NCBI RefSeq assembly: GCF_000341735.1
Contig: NZ_KB455575.1
Coordinates: 4,565,781-4,629,780, forward strand
From: Methylotuvimicrobium buryatense 5G
GTDB taxonomy: Bacteria; Pseudomonadota; Gammaproteobacteria; Methylococcales; Methylomonadaceae
Length of the DNA stretch: 64,000 bases
Direction: 5' to 3'
Made by a program: the position numbers and the translations under genes. Positions 52,405 to 62,419 of the stretch are shown piece by piece (position 1 is the first letter of the stretch; every line of letters begins with the position of its first letter). The notes beneath the pieces were generated by a model, which did no database searches, was not told where the DNA came from, and saw nothing but the letters and a program-made list of their open reading frames with translations.

Positions 52405-53565
52405 ATGACCGCCATTCAATATATCGATACTCCGCAAAAGCTTGACGAATTGTGCCGGCAAATCGCCAAGGAATCTTGGCTGGCGCTCGATACCGAATTT
52501 CTTAGGGAAAAAACCTATTATCCCAAATTTTGTTTGCTGCAAATCGCGACGCCCGAATGGGTTGCTTGTGTCGACCCGATCGCTTTGGATGATTTAAGCG
52601 CGCTGTTCGAAGCTATCTATAATCCGGCGATAACCAAAGTGTTCCATTCCTGCAGGCAAGATCTGGAAATATTTTATCAATTGACCGGTAAAATTCCGCA
52701 GCCGATTTTCGATACGCAAATTGCCGCACCCTTGTTGGGATTTCAGGAAAATCCCGGTTATGCGATGCTGGTATCGAGTTTTTTGAATATTAATCTGAGC
52801 AAAGCCCATACCCGCACCGACTGGACCGTTAGGCCGCTCAGTCAGGAGCAATTACAGTATGCAGCCGACGACGTGATTTATTTATGTCAAATTTATCAAA
52901 CCATGCTCAAGAAATTGGCCGAGCTCAATCGTAGGGATTGGCTGGAAAGCGATTTTGCGATGTTGAACGATCCCGAACTTTACGATATTTCACCGGAAAA
53001 TGCTTGGCTTAAAATTCGCGGCAAAAATAAACTGACCGGTAAGCAATTATCAATCGTACAAACCTTGGCCGAGTGGCGCGAGCAAACCGCGCAAAAAGAA
53101 GATAGGCCTCGAAATTGGCTGCTTCGCGACGATATGATGTTTGAGTTGGCAAAGCAGCAACCCGGTACTGTCGACGAAATGTTGAAAGTCCATAATATCA
53201 ATGAGCGCATGGTTAACAAGCACGGCAAAGTACTTTGTCAATTGATCAATGAAGCCAAGCAAAAGCCGCCGATACCACTGCACGAAAATGGCCGATCCCC
53301 CAAAAAGACCCAGCAGCAAGAAGCTATTTTGGATATTTTGACGGCATTGGTACGCATTAGAGCGGACGAAAATTCACTGAATCCGGCTATCTTGGCTGAC
53401 CGTAAGGCATTGGAATTATTATTGTTTGAAGATCCCGAGTCTTTATTGTTGAAAGGTTGGCGCTATGCAATGGCCGGCCGCGAGTTGATGGGATTATTGA
53501 AAGGCGAGCAAGTGCTCGGTATTGATGGAGAAAAAGTCTATACCATTGATAATCCTTCTAGTTGA
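52405..53565 (+). CDS. rnd: Ribonuclease D
   Basis: 386 residues. The DEDD exonuclease domain has LALDTEFLREKTYYP (Asp, Glu), VFHSCRQDLEIF (Asp) and YAADDVIYL (Asp). It is followed by two HRDC domains (from about residue 210 and about 300). It trims tRNA 3' ends and other stable RNAs. It stands alone after the EAL gene; the intervening 210 bases are AT-rich. Confidence 0.95.
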   Translation: MTAIQYIDTPQKLDELCRQIAKESWLALDTEFLREKTYYPKFCLLQIATPEWVACVDPIALDDLSALFEAIYNPAITKVFHSCRQDLEIFYQLTGKIPQPIFDTQIAAPLLGFQENPGYAMLVSSFLNINLSKAHTRTDWTVRPLSQEQLQYAADDVIYLCQIYQTMLKKLAELNRRDWLESDFAMLNDPELYDISPENAWLKIRGKNKLTGKQLSIVQTLAEWREQTAQKEDRPRNWLLRDDMMFELAKQQPGTVDEMLKVHNINERMVNKHGKVLCQLINEAKQKPPIPLHENGRSPKKTQQQEAILDILTALVRIRADENSLNPAILADRKALELLLFEDPESLLLKGWRYAMAGRELMGLLKGEQVLGIDGEKVYTIDNPSS

Positions 53566-53834
53566 TATACCCACTGCACTTCAAATTTCGGCGATGCTTA
53601 AGGAGGTCTGGAGAATCCAGTTGCTATAGATGGCAGGCTTTTCCGGTTCCCACGACCCTCTTCTGTGGGACCCCATATCTTGGCTATCGAGATAAGGTTG
53701 GTGTGTATCCCCATGCAGTAGCGGTGGGAACAAGGATTGCTTGCATTCAGGCCCTAGCGTGCCTCAAAAGCTCGCTATCTATGGAACTGGATTCCGCCAG
53801 TCCATGGCGGAATGACGGGTTTACCTAAACTTAA

Positions 53835-54171
53835 TATACCCATCGCACTTCAAATTTCGGCATTGACGCATGGAGGCGCCGGGGTGTTCGGCCAGCAATT
53901 CCCAATTTGGAGATCAAAAAGGGTGTGGGGTATGCTTGGCGAGGATGTCGGCAGCAGGGCGCTGCCGCCAAGCCCCCATGGATGGGTTTACGGCGTTCCT
54001 CGACAGGCATACCCCACACCCTAAAATCGGCGAAACTGCTCAAACTGGGAAGTGCTGGTGTTCGGCAAAGGCTTTGACAGCAGGGATGCTGTTCACAGAG
54101 CCTACATGGACGTATTCACGGCGTCCTTTGACGGACCCCCCGGCGCCGAAATTTGACCAGCAAAGGGTATA
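53835..54171. repeat. Inverted family A repeat interrupted by a family B element
   Basis: Starts TATACCCATCGCACTTC and ends CAGCAAAGGGTATA, the family A ends in reverse orientation. It includes the core CGTATTCACGGCGTCCTTTG. It is interrupted at 53893 by the family B element with a 9-bp duplication. Confidence 0.8.
53893..54057. mobile_element. Family B miniature element with 9-bp target duplication, copy 3
   Basis: Starts CAGCAATTCCCAATTTGG and ends CTGGGAAGTGCTG. It is flanked by GTGTTCGGC on both sides (53884-53892 and 54058-54066), a perfect 9-bp duplication within a family A repeat. It lacks the family E hairpin of the copy at 30587. Confidence 0.87.
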
Positions 54172-54294
54172 GAAGTAAGCTGATACCCCCATTACACTTT
54201 AGGTTTTGGCATTAGCGCATGGATGCATCGGGGGAATCCAGTTGTCATGGATTACAGGAATTTTCGGATTATCCGATGTTGGGAGCGGTACTCG

Positions 54295-55593
54295 ATGCAT
54301 AAAATAGTGACTATTTTGCTACGGATTAGCGTTGTCGCGGTATTGATCGCATTGTTAACTATTCGGTCGACACTGCCAGGAACTGAGCCGATTCGTATTG
54401 GCGTGATTTATTCGCTGACCGGCACGATGTCGGTCAGCGAGGCGCCATTGATCGATGCGATTAGCTTGGCGGTCGACGAAATCAATAACGAAGGCGGGCT
54501 GTTGGGACGTTCCGTCGCAATGACGGTTGTCGACGGACAGTCCGATTGGCATGTATTTGCAGGTGAGGCAGAGCGACTGATCACACAAGAGAAAGTCGGT
54601 GCATTGTTTGCTTGTTGGACATCTGCTTGTCGTAAGGCAGTCAAACCGGTCGTTGAGCGCCTTGATCATCTTCTTTTTTATCCGGTCCAATATGAGGGGC
54701 TCGAGCAGTCGCCCAATATCGTCTACACCGGCTCCGCGCCGAATCAAAAAATTGTTCCTGGGACCCATTGGGCGCTCGAGAATTTCGGAAGCCGCGTCTA
54801 TCTAGTCGGTTCGGATTATGTTTTTCCCCATACGGCAAATATCATTATTCGTGATTTGAGCATCGCGATTGACGGACACGTGTTAGCCGAACATTATGTA
54901 CCTTTAGGCCAACAAGATGTTTCCTTAGTCGTTCGAGACATCCTGGAGCAAAGGCCCGATGCCGTACTGAGTACCTTGAACGGCGATACCAATAAGGCAT
55001 TTTTTGCCGGATTACTTGCCGCGGGTTTGGCTGACATACCGTTGATGTCGTTTAGCGTTAGCGAAGGTGAGATGCAGGCCTGGGGAGGCGATAAGTTCAA
55101 ACGGCATTTTACGGTAAGCAGTTATTTTCAATCGATAGATCGTCCTGAAAACAAACAATTCGTTAACGCATTCGGAGCGCGTTTCGGCAAGGACCGTTTG
55201 ATTGGCGATGCGATGGAGGCAGCTTATGTGAGTGTAAAACTTTGGGCTCAAGCGGTTCGTGATGCAGGGTCGGCCGAAGCGACGCGCGTAAATCGAACAA
55301 TATTAAGACAAACTGTGAACGGCCCTTCGGCAATTACGTCGGTCGATTTATCGACCCGGCATACTTGGAAAATGGTGCGTATCGGGCAAGTGATGCCCGG
55401 AGGGCAATTTGAACAGGTTTTTGCCACCGAAAAGCCGCTGCGTCCTAAGCCTTGGCCGTACTATCGGACTCGGGAGCAGTGGTTGGATGTGTTGGAAAGC
55501 TTGCAACCTGGCGGTAAAGCCGGTGCAAGTCAGGGGTTACAGGCCGATGTCGCATTCGAGGATCAATCCTTGCCACACAAGGACAGCCAATGA
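54295..55593 (+). CDS. UrtA-like periplasmic binding protein (sensor partner)
   Basis: 432 residues from ATG 54295, preceded by GGGAGCGG; an earlier frame start at 54223 lies in repeat sequence. It has an N-terminal anchor or signal segment (LLRISVVAVLIALLTIRST), then a Peripla_BP_5/6 fold with IRIGVIYSLTGTMSVSEAPL, VGALFACWTSACRKAVKPVV and LLFYPVQYEGLEQSPNIVYT, which are typical of UrtA/FmdD urea- or short-chain-amide-binding proteins. No permease or ATPase genes accompany it. Instead it overlaps a hybrid sensor kinase by 4 bases, so it probably presents ligand to that kinase. Confidence 0.9.
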   Translation: MHKIVTILLRISVVAVLIALLTIRSTLPGTEPIRIGVIYSLTGTMSVSEAPLIDAISLAVDEINNEGGLLGRSVAMTVVDGQSDWHVFAGEAERLITQEKVGALFACWTSACRKAVKPVVERLDHLLFYPVQYEGLEQSPNIVYTGSAPNQKIVPGTHWALENFGSRVYLVGSDYVFPHTANIIIRDLSIAIDGHVLAEHYVPLGQQDVSLVVRDILEQRPDAVLSTLNGDTNKAFFAGLLAAGLADIPLMSFSVSEGEMQAWGGDKFKRHFTVSSYFQSIDRPENKQFVNAFGARFGKDRLIGDAMEAAYVSVKLWAQAVRDAGSAEATRVNRTILRQTVNGPSAITSVDLSTRHTWKMVRIGQVMPGGQFEQVFATEKPLRPKPWPYYRTREQWLDVLESLQPGGKAGASQGLQADVAFEDQSLPHKDSQ

Positions 55594-58500
55594 TTCTAGG
55601 CAAAATCATTCCTCGTTCTTTATTGGTTTTTTTGATGGTGTCGCCTTTGCCATTGGCAGGTTTGGCTTATTTGTTCGTCGGAACGTTCGAGCAAGAGTTG
55701 ACCAGAACGGTCATGACACATTTGGCTTCGATTGCCGATAAAAAACATGATCAAATCGAGGCTTATCTAAACGAACGGTTGGCCGATGCTCAACTATTAG
55801 CCAATATGCCGTTAACGCATCAAACTTTGGACACGCTTTCGGCTTTATTCGACGAATCGATTGATTCAGTGCGTTACCAAGATGAACTACGGAAATATCG
55901 AAACGATTTTGTCAGATTTCAAGACAGTAGCGGTTATTATGATGTGTTGTTGATCGATAAACTCGGCAATGTCATTTTCTCGATATTGCATGAAGACGAC
56001 CTCGGTAGCAATTTAAATTCCGGGTTTTTACGCGATACGCCATTGGCTGAAGCCCAGCGTAGCGCTTTGGCATTGCTCGATACTCAATTGACGCCGGCCG
56101 CACCGTACGGACCTTCCGCGGATAGGCCGGCTGTTTTTATCGTCACGCCGTTGCTGCGCGACGGCAGGCCGATTGGAACCTTGGCCTTTCAAGTGAATCT
56201 CGATCGATTGATTAAAGTTTCCGCAGACAACACCGGCTTGGGCGAGACCGGCGAGACTGTTTTGGCGCAGCGTGAAGGCAATCATGCATTGTATGTCGGT
56301 CCTTTAAGTCGAATCGGCGAAGCCGCTTTTCGCTATCGAGTACCATTGACGGAAACCGCCAGTCCGATGCGCTCCGCCTTATCGGGTGAAGTCGGTATGG
56401 GCATGAGTCAGGATTATGTGGGCGTCGATATCGTTTCGGTATGGCGCTATTTACCATCTTTGAGTTGGGGGATGGTCGTCAAAATGGATGTCGACGAAGC
56501 TCTTGCCGCGGTTCAGCGACTACGGCAACTGACTTGGGGAGCCTTGGCGCTATTGTTTGTTTTGTCGAGTATTACCGCGCTGTGGTTTGGCAGGGCTTTG
56601 ATTTTGCCGATTCGTAGAGTGACTGAAGTTGCCGGGTTTATTGCCGGCGGCGATATCGATCGAAGAGTGCCGGTCGAAGGCTGGCAGGAACTGAAGGAGT
56701 TGGCGGGCAGTTTCAATCGTATGACCGACCGGTTGGCGGAAGATCAATTGCTGTTGGAACTCCGCGTCGAGCAGCGCACTACAGATTTGGAAAGCGCGAA
56801 CCGGCGTTTACAGGATTTGTTAACGCTTCATGCCGCGATACTCGATAATGCCGCGCATGCGATTATGGCCACGACTCCAGAAGGCATCATTACCGTATTC
56901 AACCGTGCCGCCGAAGACATGCTGGGCTATCTGGCGGACGAAGTGATCGGCAAGCAAAGCCCCGACATATTTCATGATCCTGACGAGCTTCAAAAGCGGG
57001 CGCAAGAGTTTTCCGAACAGTTGGGTATGTCGGTAGCGCCCGGTTTCGATACGATTATTGCTAAATCGCGTAATAATAAACCCAATGAGCATGAATGGCT
57101 CTATCGGCGTAAGGATGGCTCGGCGATTCCGGTTTTGTTGTCCGTTAGCATGATGCGTAATGTCGACCGGATGATTAGCGGCTATCTCGGGATAGCGGTC
57201 GATATCGGTAAATTAAAAAAAGTCGAGCAAGCGCTGTTGGATAGCGAAATACGTTTTCGTACGATTTTTGAAAAAGCCAGTATCGGCATGGTCTTTGCCG
57301 ATGCCGAGGGTAATTTGTTGCAGGTGAACGATAGTTTGGCTCGCTTTTTAGAATATTCGGCGGCCGAATTATCGAGTGTCAATTTCGCAACGCTAACCCA
57401 CGCCGATGACTTGTCGATGGAAGTGGGTTTGGTTGAAGAAATCGTAGAGGGTCGAAGAGACGATTACCGGCTTGAAAAGCGATACGTCACAAAATCCGGA
57501 CGAGTCGTTTGGGGGGATTTGACGGTAACAGTATTGCGAGACCTGCAAGGGCAAGCGGTCAATTTTATCGGCATGATTATCGATATCAGTGCGCGTAAGG
57601 AGTCCGAAGCCGAGTATCGCACCATTCTCGAAACGACTCAGGACGGTTTTGCGTTGTGCGACAGTCAGGGCCGTTTTATCGATGTCAATGACGCTTATTG
57701 CCGTTTAATCGGCTATGAACGGGATGAATTGCAGCAAATGACAATACCGAATATCGAAGCGATCGAAAGCCCCGAACAAACTCAACAGCATCTCGATAAT
57801 ATTTTTAAAAACGGGGCGGATCGATTTGAAACCCGGCATCGGCATAAAGATGGCCGATTATTGGATATCGAAGTTAGCGTCAATTATTTACCGGTCAGCG
57901 AAGGCCGATTGGTCGTCTTTTTGCGCGATATCGGTGCTCGAAAGGAAACCGAAGCTGCATTAATTGAAGCCAAGCAAAGCGCGGAGGCGGCCAATCGGGC
58001 CAAGTCGGCGTTTCTTGCCAATATGAGTCATGAAATTCGCACGCCGATGAATGCCATATTGGGCTTGACGCAACTGGTTCTGGAAACCGATCTCAATGCC
58101 CGGCAGAAGGATTTTCTGCAAAAAGTGCATGCTTCGTCGAAAGCCTTGCTGAGCATTCTTAACGATGTGCTCGATTATTCGAAAATCGAGGCCGGGCGAC
58201 TGGAAATAGAGCGGGTGTCGTTTCGGGTGGAGTCGGTGCTGACATCGGTCGCCGATTTGTTCGCCGCGCGCATTGAGGAAAAAGGTTTGGAACTTTTTTT
58301 CGAAATCGACGCCCCTGCAAATCGTACTTTGATTGGCGATCCGTTACGTTTGACTCAGGTGCTCAATAATCTGGTCGGTAATGCCATTAAGTTTACGAAC
58401 GAAGGCGAAGTTCATATCAAGGTCGAAGCGATTGAGCAGAGCGACGATTCGTTATTATTGCAATTCTCGGTTCGCGATACCGGCATCGGTTTGTCCCAGG

Positions 58501-60176
58501 AAAAAGCCGAGTTATTATTTCAGCCGTTTACGCAAGCCGATAGTTCGATTACAAGGCAGTTCGGCGGAACCGGTTTGGGTTTGGCTATTTGCAGCAAGAT
58601 AGTCGCTTTAATGGAGGGCACGATAGGTGCCGCCGGCGTCGAAGGCGAGGGGGCTGTTTTTACGTTTACGGTTCGTGTCGGTATCGAATCGGAAGCACCG
58701 CAAAATCTCGATTTAAGCCGGATCCGAGCTCAGCGGGTACTTGTCGTTGACGATCAATCGACTTCCCGTTTGATACTCAAGTGCTTGTTGACCCAGTGGG
58801 GACTGTATTGCGAAACATCGGATTCGGGAGAAAATGCCTTGCGACAGATTTATCAGGCGGAACAAAAGCATTGTCCGTTTTCGACGGTTCTGCTCGATTG
58901 GCGCATGCCCGGTATGAGCGGAGCCGAAGTAGCCGAGCGTCTCGAAAACGATTGCCGTAAGGGCTTGTTGAAACATCCGCTGACAGTGATCATGATTACG
59001 GCTTATGATAAAGAGCAGCTTTTGGCTCAAACCGATAGGATACATTTTGATAAGATTTTGACCAAACCGGTAACGCCATCGGTATTATACGAAACGCTGG
59101 CCGGGCATTCCGTGATTCCCAAGCCTGAAGATAACGTCTTTAGTGCGATTCGTCTCGATGGCGTGAAAATTTTGGTGGTTGAGGATAATGCGCTCAACCA
59201 AGAAGTCGTTGTTGAAATTTTGCAAAATCGAGGCGCATCGGTCACGGTTGCCGAAAACGGCCGTGTTGCGTTAAACAAACTTGAGCAAGAAAACTTCGAT
59301 TTGGTGCTGATGGATCTGCAGATGCCGGAAATGGACGGTTTCGAAGCCACGCGCCGAATCAAGGCGATACCGGATTATCATGCGTTACCGGTCGTCGTAA
59401 TGAGTGCGGCGGTAATGCCGGAGGAACGTGCTCGATGCCGACTTGCCGGCGCAGACGATTTTGTTGCAAAGCCGGTCGACCCTAGCGACCTTGAACGTTT
59501 GTTGGTTAAATGGCTCAATCGCGTGAATGTCAAAGCGGCAACAGGCAGGCTAAATTTGGAACCCGGAGTTACTAATACCGTCGAATTCCCTGATTTGCCC
59601 GGCTTCGATATCGACCGGGCATTAAGGAGGGTCGATGGTAATGCCGTGTTATTACGCCGACTGCTGGCCGGATTTGCCGATGAGCACAGCAATTCGCCGG
59701 CACAATTCGACCGGCTAATGCAGGAGCAACGATACGACGAAGCGGCAGCCTTGTTGCACACTATTAAAGGTTTGGCCGGGCATTTGGGTGCGGATTCGTT
59801 GAGCCGAGCGGCTGCCGCATTGGAAAAGGAGATATATGCCGGATCTAATTCCGACCTATGCCGATTTTTCAGCGAACAACTCCAGCGGGCCGTTGACACG
59901 ATTACCAATGCTTTGACGGCGTTTGAAACGGATGATGTCCAAACATCGGATGCCGATGAAAAAGCCATCGCGAATGTATTAAATGATTTGTTACCCTATG
60001 TCGAGGAGCGGGAGTTGATTCCTGAAACTTCTTTGGAGGCATTATCGGAGCTTCATGACTCAGGCCATGCCGGCGAAATGCTGAATCGCTTGCGAAAGCA
60101 ACTCGACAGATTCGATTACAGCGGCGCAATGACCACGATTGAACGACTTTTGACCTTGTTAAAACAGGATAGTTAA
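55590..60176 (+). CDS. Large hybrid sensor histidine kinase
   Basis: 1528 residues. Order: TM1 (about 8-32), periplasmic Cache-like sensor (to about 300), TM2 (about 312-333), HAMP (about 335-390), three PAS domains (about 400-520, 555-670 and 675-790), and HisKA with His at about 813 (NMSHEIRTPMNAILG). Then come HATPase (NNLVGNAIKFT), receiver 1 (phospho-Asp about 1102, LLDWRMPG), receiver 2 (Asp about 1241, LMDLQMPE) and an HPt domain (His about 1390, LLHTIKGLAGHLGA). It phosphorylates through a His-Asp-His chain to the response regulator encoded next (start follows directly). The binding protein upstream overlaps by ATGA. Confidence 0.93.
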   Translation: MILGKIIPRSLLVFLMVSPLPLAGLAYLFVGTFEQELTRTVMTHLASIADKKHDQIEAYLNERLADAQLLANMPLTHQTLDTLSALFDESIDSVRYQDELRKYRNDFVRFQDSSGYYDVLLIDKLGNVIFSILHEDDLGSNLNSGFLRDTPLAEAQRSALALLDTQLTPAAPYGPSADRPAVFIVTPLLRDGRPIGTLAFQVNLDRLIKVSADNTGLGETGETVLAQREGNHALYVGPLSRIGEAAFRYRVPLTETASPMRSALSGEVGMGMSQDYVGVDIVSVWRYLPSLSWGMVVKMDVDEALAAVQRLRQLTWGALALLFVLSSITALWFGRALILPIRRVTEVAGFIAGGDIDRRVPVEGWQELKELAGSFNRMTDRLAEDQLLLELRVEQRTTDLESANRRLQDLLTLHAAILDNAAHAIMATTPEGIITVFNRAAEDMLGYLADEVIGKQSPDIFHDPDELQKRAQEFSEQLGMSVAPGFDTIIAKSRNNKPNEHEWLYRRKDGSAIPVLLSVSMMRNVDRMISGYLGIAVDIGKLKKVEQALLDSEIRFRTIFEKASIGMVFADAEGNLLQVNDSLARFLEYSAAELSSVNFATLTHADDLSMEVGLVEEIVEGRRDDYRLEKRYVTKSGRVVWGDLTVTVLRDLQGQAVNFIGMIIDISARKESEAEYRTILETTQDGFALCDSQGRFIDVNDAYCRLIGYERDELQQMTIPNIEAIESPEQTQQHLDNIFKNGADRFETRHRHKDGRLLDIEVSVNYLPVSEGRLVVFLRDIGARKETEAALIEAKQSAEAANRAKSAFLANMSHEIRTPMNAILGLTQLVLETDLNARQKDFLQKVHASSKALLSILNDVLDYSKIEAGRLEIERVSFRVESVLTSVADLFAARIEEKGLELFFEIDAPANRTLIGDPLRLTQVLNNLVGNAIKFTNEGEVHIKVEAIEQSDDSLLLQFSVRDTGIGLSQEKAELLFQPFTQADSSITRQFGGTGLGLAICSKIVALMEGTIGAAGVEGEGAVFTFTVRVGIESEAPQNLDLSRIRAQRVLVVDDQSTSRLILKCLLTQWGLYCETSDSGENALRQIYQAEQKHCPFSTVLLDWRMPGMSGAEVAERLENDCRKGLLKHPLTVIMITAYDKEQLLAQTDRIHFDKILTKPVTPSVLYETLAGHSVIPKPEDNVFSAIRLDGVKILVVEDNALNQEVVVEILQNRGASVTVAENGRVALNKLEQENFDLVLMDLQMPEMDGFEATRRIKAIPDYHALPVVVMSAAVMPEERARCRLAGADDFVAKPVDPSDLERLLVKWLNRVNVKAATGRLNLEPGVTNTVEFPDLPGFDIDRALRRVDGNAVLLRRLLAGFADEHSNSPAQFDRLMQEQRYDEAAALLHTIKGLAGHLGADSLSRAAAALEKEIYAGSNSDLCRFFSEQLQRAVDTITNALTAFETDDVQTSDADEKAIANVLNDLLPYVEERELIPETSLEALSELHDSGHAGEMLNRLRKQLDRFDYSGAMTTIERLLTLLKQDS

Positions 60177-62246
60177 ATGGTGGACGAACCCGGGAAGAAA
60201 CTGCTTATATTATTGGTTGACGACGTACCCGAAAATATTCATGTTTTGGCGGCGGCGTTGAAAGCCGATTACCGTATCAAAATCGCCGTAAACGGTCCTG
60301 CCGCGTTGGATTTGGCGCAACGGAGCGACAGACCCGAGCTGATTCTACTGGATGTGATGATGCCCGGCATGAATGGTATCGAGGTGATGCGGGAATTGCG
60401 TTCGCGACCGGCAACAAAAGATATTCCGGTGATATTCGTCAGTGCCGACAGTTCCGAGCAAAGTCAAGTTGCGGGCTTGGATCTTGGCGCCGACGACTAT
60501 TTAACCAAGCCGGTCGTGGTTCCTGTATTGATGGCCCGGGTACGCAATATACTGCAACGCAAGTGCGCTGAGGCTCAATTGCGCCTGGCAGCCCATGTGT
60601 TCGACCACAGCGGCGAAGCCATCATGATTACCGATCGAAACAATCGTATTCTTCAGGTTAATCCCGCATTCATACGCTTAACCGGATACGCAGCGAGTGA
60701 GGTCCGCGGAAAAAGCCCCAGCATCCTGGCTTCAGGTAAAACGACTCCAGACGAATATCGCGCGATGTGGCACTCGATCAATGAGACGGGGTTTTGGCAA
60801 GGCGAGATTTGGGATCGGCATAAGGACGGCTGCGTCTATCCGAAACTCTTGACGATATCGGTCGTGCGCAGCGTATCAGGTTCGGTCGATTATTATATAG
60901 CCAGTTTTGCCGATATCAGTGCGCAAAAAGCCACCGAGGAAAAGATTCGCCATATCGCGCATCACGACCCTTTGACCGATTTACCGAACCGTTTATATCT
61001 GCAAATCAGTCTGAAGCAGACGATGCTGCTGGTTCGCCGTAAAGAAGAAGAGGCGGCCGTGATGTTCATCGATTTGGATCGGTTTAAGGTGATTAACGAT
61101 TCGTTGGGACATCAGGTAGGCGACGGCCTGTTGATCGAAGTGGCGCATCGGCTTAAGGAAAGTGTGCGCGATAGCGATTTGGTCGTGCGTTTGGGCGGTG
61201 ATGAGTTCGTGATTGTATTGACCGATAAAAATGCCGCGCATGCCTCAGCCCATGTTGCCGATAAAATATTAACCGCGTTGTCGAAACCTTATTTAGTTAA
61301 TGGGATTAATTTACGGACGACGCCTAGCATTGGTATCAGTCTTTATCCGCACGATGGCGAGACCATCGAGTTGTTGATGAAAAATGCCGATACCGCGATG
61401 TATCATGCTAAAGCGGTCGGGCGTAACAATTACCAGTTTTTCCGGGCCGAGATGAAGCATCTCACCAATGATCGATTGTTGTTGGAGCATAGTCTTCATG
61501 AAGCCTTGGAAAAAGGGCAGTTTTATTTACACTACCAGCCACAAGTTAAATCCGAAAACGACCATGTGATCGGTTTGGAGGTATTGCTTCGTTGGGGGCA
61601 CCCCGTTTTAGGCAATGTTCCGCCCGATCAATTCATTCCGGTCGCCGAGGAAATCGGTTTGATAGGCCGGCTAGGCGAGTGGGTGCTCAATACCGCTTGT
61701 TCGCAATTACGGGATTGGCGAAGTCAAGGTTTCAAGGATGTGCGTATTGCGGTGAATCTATCGGTACAGCAATTGCGGCAAGCGCATTTGGTCGAGCGGG
61801 TTGCGAGCGTTTTACGGGCAAACGAGCTGGCGGGGGGCGATTTGGAATTGGAAATCACCGAATCTGCGGCGATGCTGAATCCTGAAGTTGCGATCGAGAT
61901 TTTCAATGCTTTGCGAAACATCGGCGTGGAACTCGCCATCGATGATTTTGGAACCGGCTATTCATCGTTGTCTTATTTGAAATTATTGCCGATTCAACGC
62001 TTGAAATTGGATCGTACCTTTGTCAAAGACATCGAAACCGATCCGAACGATGCGGCTATTTGTTCGGCAACGATTGCGCTGGCTCATGCGCTCGGTATCG
62101 AGGTGGTTGCCGAAGGCGTTGAAACCGAGGCGCAGCGAGATTATCTGCTGCATAGAGAAGCCGATATAATGCAAGGCTTTTTGTTTGCCAAGCCGATGCC
62201 GGCGGAAGCCGTTCCGGTTTTTTTGAATAGTCCTCGGGCGGTTTAG
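60177..62246 (+). CDS. Response regulator with PAS, GGDEF and EAL domains
   Basis: 689 residues. It has a receiver (LILLVDDVPENIHVL, phospho-Asp in LLDVMMPGMNG, Lys in LTKPVVV), a PAS domain (about 140-255), GGDEF (intact RLGGDEFVIVL with RDSD five residues before it, a c-di-GMP inhibition site) and EAL (EVLLRWGHP, IDDFGTGYSSLSYLK). It may synthesise and degrade cyclic di-GMP, depending on phosphorylation. The ATG follows the kinase stop with no gap. It is the output of the preceding kinase. Confidence 0.94.
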   Translation: MVDEPGKKLLILLVDDVPENIHVLAAALKADYRIKIAVNGPAALDLAQRSDRPELILLDVMMPGMNGIEVMRELRSRPATKDIPVIFVSADSSEQSQVAGLDLGADDYLTKPVVVPVLMARVRNILQRKCAEAQLRLAAHVFDHSGEAIMITDRNNRILQVNPAFIRLTGYAASEVRGKSPSILASGKTTPDEYRAMWHSINETGFWQGEIWDRHKDGCVYPKLLTISVVRSVSGSVDYYIASFADISAQKATEEKIRHIAHHDPLTDLPNRLYLQISLKQTMLLVRRKEEEAAVMFIDLDRFKVINDSLGHQVGDGLLIEVAHRLKESVRDSDLVVRLGGDEFVIVLTDKNAAHASAHVADKILTALSKPYLVNGINLRTTPSIGISLYPHDGETIELLMKNADTAMYHAKAVGRNNYQFFRAEMKHLTNDRLLLEHSLHEALEKGQFYLHYQPQVKSENDHVIGLEVLLRWGHPVLGNVPPDQFIPVAEEIGLIGRLGEWVLNTACSQLRDWRSQGFKDVRIAVNLSVQQLRQAHLVERVASVLRANELAGGDLELEITESAAMLNPEVAIEIFNALRNIGVELAIDDFGTGYSSLSYLKLLPIQRLKLDRTFVKDIETDPNDAAICSATIALAHALGIEVVAEGVETEAQRDYLLHREADIMQGFLFAKPMPAEAVPVFLNSPRAV

Positions 62247-62317
62247 ACGCAAAGATCGAGCAATTCCTAATTTAACGTTCATGAAAGCCCAGCAATCGCC
62301 CGACAGGACGCCGTGAA

Positions 62318-62380
62318 CCCAGCACCTAAATTATCCAAGAGCTAACCATAGCCAATGGATTATGGAATTTAGGTGCTGGG
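62318..62380. repeat. Family D 63-bp palindromic module
   Basis: CCCAGCACCTAAATTATCC at the left and GGAATTTAGGTGCTGGG at the right are inverted repeats. TGAA stands on both sides (62314-62317 and 62381-62384), compatible with a 4-bp duplication inside the family C core GTGAATACG. Confidence 0.7.
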
Positions 62381-62419
62381 TGAATACGTCCATGTAGGAT
62401 CGACGGCGGCTATCAGATT

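Larger units (their letters stand above)
53566..54294. other. Intergenic repeat cluster
   Basis: 730 bases containing remnants of family A ends (53572-53600 and 54190-54225), mosaic sequence with AATCCAGTTG / ATGGATTAC fragments, and the inverted family A copy (53835-54171) that is interrupted by a family B element. No gene is supported. Confidence 0.6.

Noticed and set aside
54223..54294. Longer N-terminus for the UrtA-like protein
   Set aside because: These 24 codons lie in a repeat remnant, and the later ATG at 54295 has a better ribosome site and directly starts the signal segment.
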